From contig CAJQUN010000513.1 in the NCBI GenBank assembly GCA_907163345.1, positions 310,001-374,000 of the forward strand: 64,000 nucleotides of DNA. Direction: 5' to 3'. Of the stretch, positions 57,690 through 64,000 are shown one piece after another. The first letter of the stretch is position 1. Each line of letters opens with the position of its first letter. The DNA comes from Haberlea rhodopensis. Lineage: Eukaryota; Streptophyta; Magnoliopsida; Lamiales; Gesneriaceae. The position numbers and the translations under genes are program-made. The notes beneath the pieces were generated by a model, which saw nothing but the letters and a program-made list of their open reading frames with translations, ran no database searches and was not told the DNA's origin.

Positions 57690-58760
57690 GCTAAATAAAC
57701 AGTAATATGCCGTACCTCATTGCTAACAATATAGCGGCATACCTGTCTCCGTCATCCAACAGTGGTACGCAATCAGCACCCATCGCTCGTAGGTGGCGTA
57801 ATCCAGCGTCATGTACATAGCGGCATAACTCGTCGCTATAGAATCAGGGGCATAATCCCTCGTCATAGAGTCAGCGGCATAACACATCACTATAGACATC
57901 TGGCGGCATGAACCATCGCCATAGATGTAGCGGAATGTACCATCGCTATGAACACCCGGCGGCATAAGTCATCGCCAATGGAATAGCGGAACGAACCATC
58001 GCTATGAATATATCCGGCGGCAAGAATCATCGCCAATCAATATAGCGGAATGAACCATCGCTATCAATATATCCGGCGGCAAGAACCATCGCCAATCAAT
58101 ATAGCGGAATGAGACATCGCTATCAATATATCCGGCGGCAAGAACCATCGCCAATCAATATGGCGGAATGAGACATCGCTATCAATATATCCGGCGGCAA
58201 GAACCATCGCCAATCAATATAGCGGAATGAGACATCACTATCAATACACTTGGAGGCATGAACCATCGCCAACCAACATAGCGGAATGAGACATCGCTAT
58301 TAATATCGATAATGTGGTTGTTCCGGTCTTCTATAGCAACGGAATTTTAGGACCCCTCGCTTCGACATATAGCGGCATCATATGATATCCCTCGCTTCGA
58401 CAGCGGCATGTTACCTCGCTTAGACATGACAGCGGCAAATATCATATTACCATCGCTTCATATGACAGCGGCAAGTACCTCCCTCGCTCGAATATAACAA
58501 CTACCGGAACTTCCACTAGCTCCATGTACCTGCATCCAGGTTAATACCACAGTTCACAATATAATGATCGATATCACGTTCCAGTTATAACCACAATATT
58601 CCGCATTAATCACTAGAATTGTGACTGTTCCGGTCCCAATACAACAGCGGAATTTAGGACCCCTCGCTTTGACAATGACAGCGGCATGTTACCTCGCTTA
58701 GCCATGACAGCGGCAAGTACCTCCCTCGCTCGGAGATAAAGGCTACCGGAACATTCATCA
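57690..58760 (-). repeat. LARD3 TAGCG/CGCTA hairpin array with a 59-bp repeat core
   Basis: In 57960-58310 the unit is 59 bp: GGCG...CGCC and TAGCG...CGCTA arms around a similar spacer (gcaagaaccat, gaatgagacat). Flanking copies are less regular. The period equals that of the LARD1 array but the sequence is unrelated, and the array stands in the same part of the element. Confidence 0.88.
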
Positions 58761-59155
58761 ATTCTACCACAATAATCATACACAACATTTGGTTCCATTA
58801 TCACAATATATCACTATCATGTCACATATATCATCACATGTAAGGGTTCACTACCCACGATATACATAATCAAAGGTGTAACACGTTTTACCGTCCGAAG
58901 TCCGTACGTCTCACCTTTCCTGATTTTCCTACAAAATCAGATCCCTTAACACATAATACATGAAGGGCTAGACATCACCATTAATGCCATCCCATCACAT
59001 TCTACACGATTCCTGCAACCACAATGATTAGCAGCACCACTTTTCATATCTAAAAACACATAAACAACTAGTTGTGTCATACAACATTAATGCCATCATG
59101 CATAAGTGCTATCAATAACTTCCTAGGCCCTTAACAGCCCCAAAGAGCTAACCAC

Positions 59156-59172
59156 TGCTCTGATACCACTAA
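59156..59172 (-). other. LARD3 primer-binding site
   Basis: The inverse of TGGTATCAGAGCA at 59156-59168, next to the LTR edge at 59173. Confidence 0.92.
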
Positions 59173-61694
59173 TGTAAGGACCCCAAGCCCTTAACCCTTG
59201 ATTAGTGTATTAATCATATGTGTGGTACATGCTTTCAATAAAACAATCGGGAAACACAGGTGATACTTTACCATTGAATGGCAATTACAAAATTTCTTTA
59301 ATATTCAACATTAAGATCATCTCTACCCACAATTAGACTCATAGATTCCGCCCATTTCCATCCCCATTACACCACTTTTCACATGGTAGACTTTTATAAA
59401 AATTTGGGCAGAGTCTCCCCATAAATAGAGCCATCCCGAAATAAAAGCGCATCACAATATATAGTTCCCGGCCAGGGAACACGCATACTCAACAGAATAC
59501 AGCAACGCTAAGTAAATTCCCAGCCAGGGAAGACACCACACATAAGACAACATAAATGGGTTTCAACACCCACATAATACACCCATGACTCTCATATCAT
59601 TAGCAATTCTACTCTTAATTGCATGCAACATAGAATGAAAGAGAGAAAGGCTCATGCCTTTATATACAACCCATATACAAGCATAACCGTGCTCACATGC
59701 GAGCATCATAAATATGTATATAACCTTCGGGTGTATATAAGTACTCTATACGATACCGTGCTCCATCAAGCCCTGGTACCACGATCCTGGGAGTACATCA
59801 CAGCTCGAGCTCAGCTCCACAGCCATCGATGTACCTGTTCACCTGCCCCAACAGAGACAGCCCCCAACGGGGTGAGCATACCAATACACAAAATCCCATA
59901 ATCACAATAATGAAATTCATAATTTACAACAAAAGTAAATACTAATGAATTTTAAATGATACTCCCTGGATGGCAACGTCCTCATCCGGGATTCCGTGTA
60001 CTGTCCCTGTTCTCACAATCATCAAACTCATCAAATCTCAAAATCAGTAAATCAACACATTGATTTAACTCATAGCATGCCTGATTCTCAAGTATCAATA
60101 ATTAATGATTCCAAATTCATTATGCATACAAATATAGATATCTCGATATCTAATACTGCTTTTCAACTTTGCTACCAATCACAGATAGCTCAAATGCCTA
60201 GCATTTATTTTACAAATTCTCCATTATACTTAGACATCTCACATGTCTTATAATGAATACATGATTCCACGATCATTCTTAGGCATCTCAAATGCCCTAC
60301 AATAGTCATATAAACCCACTACCCCATATCTCTTATAAGGTCATACTACTCTAGTATCACGCACGCTTGTGGCGGCGATGTCAAGGTTGGGTCGTTCCAT
60401 AACTATATCAACACATATATATAACCATACGCACAACCCCCAATGCAATCAAAATACATTATGCATTTCACAAATGCTCTCATATAAAGTAATGCTCGTA
60501 CGTCGCACGTACCTTAAATCTCCGAAGTCCGGGCCAAACCTTGCTCGAGTTCCATGCCCCGAGGAACGATGTGCTAACACGATAAATAATTCACAATTAT
60601 TTACGAACATGCAACCCATGCTCAAGCACACTCATAACCCTCAAATATTGTCAACACACGACAGTTAACCATTTAAAAGACCCGGGCAGGGTACATGCAG
60701 GGAGGGAAAACGAATGAGACAATATCGAAAATTGTTCAAGAACACCCTTCAATTTTCGAAACCCTATTCTCACAAATCGAACCCAATTAAATACCATAAT
60801 TCATCTAAACATGAATTAATCGATCAACAACAAGAATCATCATCCCGTGCCAAAAACCCCCAAATTTCGAACTCAAACCCCTCAAACATACTGGAAAAAT
60901 TCGAACCATAAGCCACAAATTTTCGAACCAAATCCTCACGCCCAACAGCAAGAAATTCGAACCAAATCCTCACGCCCAACAGCAAGAAATTCGAACAAAA
61001 TCCACCCAAAAATAGCAGGAAAATACACGATAATGACGAAAAAGGGGTAAGGGAGGTTACCCAATCGAGAATCGAAGGAAAACGTTCAAAATCGAAGAAC
61101 CCTAAAATTTGGGCGTCTGCGTCTTCTGCAAAATCCGACCCCAAAGCGCGACGAAACTTCGAATTGATGGTATGGGAAGGTGCGCCTGGACGATACGAAG
61201 CCACCTGTGGGTCATACGCGCCGAACGGCGGCCGGACGGCGGCGGGCGCATGCCTGGAAGCGGCGGGGGTCAAAGTGGATCGGGAATGGCGCGCGCGAGG
61301 AGAGAGAGGGAAGGTGGGGAAAATGGTTCCAATAATTAAAATCTCGGGTTCAACTGGTATTTATAGCAAAAATACCCCGAAATACTAATAGCCCCACAAA
61401 TACATCACGATTCATTAAAAATCATCTGTTTTCAAAAATTCTCTCTCTAACTCAAAAACCCCCTACCGGTGCCCACACAAAGCACCCGAGATTCCGAGTC
61501 ACACTAAAAACCCAACTCTTAGATTTTTCACCGTAATGAGAATACAATCTCAACCTTGGGATCCAACAATCCCAACTACCAAATAAATGAGCCCAGAAGG
61601 CCCAACGCCGCGATTAAACTCCAAATCGCCACGTAAACAACTTTAGGGGTTATTAACACTCCGGGATTAACATCCATAATCTCTGGTCATCACA
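59173..61694 (-). repeat. LARD3 5' LTR
   Basis: 2522 bp, TGTGATGACC to GGGGTCCTTACA on the minus strand. TATA box 61358-61366 (inverted), GC-rich leader about 61140-61300, donor/hairpin 60512-60498, acceptor-like block 59880-59825. Confidence 0.95.
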
Positions 61695-63356
61695 TTGGTT
61701 GTGGTGTTATTATTCAGAAATATTACTCCTTGTTTAGTGATTTCTTCATTGATTGAAGTATGTGTGATGTCAAATGAGCTTGGAAATGATGAGGCAAGTG
61801 TAATGTTTGAAACAAAATGATCACACGCACATACAGTATCTTTTACAAAATTTGGAAATAATAGATTTGTTTGACTTCACTACTAAAGTGTCATTGGTAT
61901 TTAAATGTTAGCTATGAATATTTTGGGGATTTATTGAATAATGAACTAAACTTATGTTTATCGAATAATGGGAATTTACGTACTATTTAGTTGAGATGGT
62001 GGTGATTATTGTTTGTTTGTGTAAACTATGAAGCATGAAAATGAAGAGTGTTTAATGATATTAATTGCTTTGAATATGAGCTAATATTATATTGATATTC
62101 GATATAGACACTACATGAGACTTCAGATGTTGATGATAGCTTGTTCATGTTGTCGACTATAAGGTACGTGGTGACGTACGAGCAGGTATAATATGAATTA
62201 TTTCAGATTCCAGTATTCATAAATTGTTGAATTGTGATGGACTGAATATAAGGGAAACGAATATGTGAAATAATTGTGATGACTGAATATAAGGGAACGA
62301 ATATGTGAATAATTGTGATGACTTAAGATAAGGGAACAAATATGTGATTTGAGTTTGTTATATGTAGTATGGTGGACACGTAAATGTACGTGGTCCGGAC
62401 ATGGAGTTGGGTATGGATGTCTTTGGCATGACCAGTATGAGAAAGTGTTGAGTGATAGATTGATAGACAGAACTGCGTTGATATGGAATTATTTATGATT
62501 GAGCATAAAGAATAGATTCTTGTTGTATTGAATTCATCGTGTGGTTGAGTATCATATTCTCAGTGACGATACTAAACTTGATATTCTGAAAGCGTGTAAG
62601 CTTGAAACAGGAACATTGCGTGGAAGTTGTACAGTTTCAGAACTTCACAGGGAGTACATCTTATAGTTTTTCAATACTCTTAAATTGTGATATCATGATC
62701 TTTATGCATTGTTTATGATATGGGTAGTGTGATGTTGGTATGCTCACCCTGTGTGGGGTTGTTTTTGTTGAAACAGGTAGAACAGGTACAACATGTACTA
62801 CGACGTTTTGGGATGGTAAGCTTGAATTCGTTGAACGATGCTGCTTTCCAGAGTGTCGTTTGAGTATGGGTTGAAGGCATACATTATTTATGCATTTAAT
62901 TGGTATTCATTTATTTATTGCTCGTATGTGAGCATCTGGATGCATGTATATGGACTGTATAAGGTTGTTGAAGCCCACTTTTGATGTCTTCTTAGTATGG
63001 TGTTTTCCCTGGGCTGGGAACTTACTTAGGGTTTTGATTTCTTTTAAGTATTGTGTTTTTTTTCCTGGCTGGGAGTTATTTTGTGATGTGTTTCATTTTC
63101 GGATAGCTCAATTTATGGGGAGACTCTGCCCAAATTTTTATAAAAACCCACAATGTAAAAGTGGTGCAATGGTGATGATAATGTGTGAACCTTGAGTCTT
63201 ATTGCTAGTAGAAGTGATCATTCCATGCTGAGTATTATTTATGTCATGGAGAATATGTGAAGCATGTAATGATTCTTTTAAAGAATGAATTTTTTTATAC
63301 TCATACGACGTCATAATGCACTAAGAAGAGTTAAGGGGTTGGGGCCTTACACCTGT

Positions 63357-63580
63357 AGCCGTGTCTTTAGTTCTTTTAACTCTGCTGGTCCTCATTCTGT
63401 ATGGAGTTTGTTGATTTTGTAAGGCTCCAGGGGTTAGGTTTCAATCGAGAATTCATTTTCCCTATGAGGGGGCAGAGAGGTAATTTCTTCGGGAAAGACT
63501 TCTGGAAATCTCGGACGACAAGAATTTCTATGATCTTGACTTGATTATTGGGTTTGTTGATCTGATATGCCAAAGATCCT
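63357..63580 (-). pseudogene. Old gypsy pol remnant, protease-RT linker part
   Basis: On the minus strand it reads EILVVRDF, FPKK and, one frame over, PAELKELKTRLQ, the linker that leads into RT in gypsy elements. It joins the RT piece at 43073 once the solo LTR and one CCTGT are taken out. Several frame breaks. Confidence 0.8.
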
Positions 63581-64000
63581 TGTTAGGATCGATTTCAGGG
63601 GTGGGTTGCCATCCACACCCGAGTTCAACCAACTTGAGCTTCAATAGCTCGTGTTCTTCAAATAATTGCACCGAGAGATTATATCGAGTTCGGTTACAAA
63701 ACCAAGCAGAGGACACTCGACATAACCCGATCTAAAACTGATTACTCATTTGAAAGGCATTTATAGATATGCAAGAAAGTATGTAAAACAGTAAGGTAAT
63801 AACACAAGCATTTGTTTATGAAAGTTCGAAGCACAACGCTTCTACATCTCCCCTTCTTCCATCTCATGGGAGGATACACTAGAAGACTTTGATTTATACA
63901 ACTCTTTGTACAAACCCGGTCCAGTTGGGCATTCTCGTCCAACTAGAACTCCTAGCAACTCAACTATGTATGTTCTTTAACGTCTCACATACAAAGACCT
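63581..64000 (-). repeat. Copia LTR, 3' part, minus strand, leaving the window
   Basis: On the minus strand it ends GATCCTAACA at 63581 and upstream matches the copia-1 and copia-2 LTRs (GGGTTTGTACAA, AATCAAAGTCTTCTAGT, GAAGAAGGGGAGA). No PBS follows, so it is a 3' LTR or a solo LTR inserted in the gypsy pol remnant. Confidence 0.75.

Larger units (their letters stand above)
43856..61694 (-). mobile_element. LARD3: minus-strand copy of the LARD1 family, split by gypsy-P
   Basis: Flanked by TTGGT at 43851-43855 and 61695-61699. On the minus strand: 5' LTR 61694-59173, PBS, non-coding internal region 59172-55272 (3901 bp), PPT, 3' LTR 55271-53129 continuing at 44241-43856. It is alignable with LARD1 through the LTRs and parts of the internal region but visibly diverged, and its tandem array is different. 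No retroviral protein motif in any frame. Confidence 0.92.
43074..63351 (+). mobile_element. Solo LTR (about 2.43 kb) split by LARD3
   Basis: It starts TGTGACGTCTGG at 43074 and ends GGGGCCTTACA at 63351, flanked by CCTGT at 43069-43073 and 63352-63356. Its own sequence is only 43074-43855 plus 61700-63351, with no internal region, so it is a solo LTR left by recombination between the two LTRs of a former element. It holds the GTACGT hairpin/donor (62164-62179) and the acceptor-like block (62740-62790) in the right order. LARD3 sits inside. Confidence 0.88.

Noticed and set aside
43074..63351. A full-length element whose two LTRs would be 43074-43855 and 61700-63351
   Set aside because: The two pieces are not similar to each other; they are left and right parts of one LTR separated by LARD3, as the TTGGT and CCTGT duplications show.

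Overview
This window is a stack of plant LTR retrotransposons. I recognise no host protein-coding gene, rRNA, tRNA or CRISPR array. Reasons for calling it a plant: every primer-binding site (PBS) matches plant initiator tRNA-Met (TGGTATCAGAGCA); the polyproteins are plant Ty1/copia (a Sirevirus-like layout with an extra ORF after pol) and Ty3/gypsy chromovirus (Tekay/Del-like, with a chromodomain-like tail); and the LTRs carry plant-style TATA boxes. From memory, unchecked, the extra copia ORF resembles proteins annotated in Lamiales such as Dorcoceras (Gesneriaceae).

Layout, left to right. (1) 1-18781: copia-1. The 5' LTR is cut by the window edge; gag, pol and the extra ORF are each broken; the 3' LTR is complete. 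A 9-kb non-autonomous element, LARD1 (5327-14351, duplicated target AATTC), sits near the end of pol. (2) Copia-1 lies inside the extra ORF of a related copia-2, whose 3' part runs 18782-22063. (3) Copia-2 lies inside the 5' LTR of a second non-autonomous element, LARD2 (22064-28698). (4) 28699-30039 is unassigned AT-rich DNA. (5) 30040-39399: chromovirus gypsy-M on the minus strand, duplicated target TTTGT. (6) 39783-41479: probable solo LTR; 41787-42297: an LTR fragment. (7) 42298-63580: a four-level nest. An old minus-strand gypsy pol remnant was hit by a solo LTR (43074-63351, target CCTGT), which was hit by minus-strand LARD3 (43856-61694, target TTGGT), which was hit by plus-strand chromovirus gypsy-P (44242-53123, target ATAAA). 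(8) 63581-64000: the end of a minus-strand copia LTR that leaves the window.

How the parts relate. The LARDs have LTRs of about 2.5 kb and about 3.6-3.9 kb of non-coding internal DNA. They keep the chromovirus PBS and its flank, the GAGGACGAAAT-type motif before the polypurine tract, and similar LTR ends, so they are probably moved by Tekay-like proteins. The most interesting signal is in this non-coding DNA: (a) long chains of short hairpins whose stems change in compensating ways between tandem repeats and between LARD families; (b) a GTACGT-loop-ACGTAC inverted repeat placed exactly on an apparent 5' splice donor (AAG|GTACGT) in at least six LTR families, autonomous and non-autonomous, with a matching acceptor-like block further down the LTR and, in both chromoviruses, an equal-length 64-nt putative exon; (c) clusters of CGATCGATCG palindromes in several unrelated LTRs. 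All functional readings of these are inference. Paired LTRs are nearly identical, so the insertions look recent, yet every coding region is broken.
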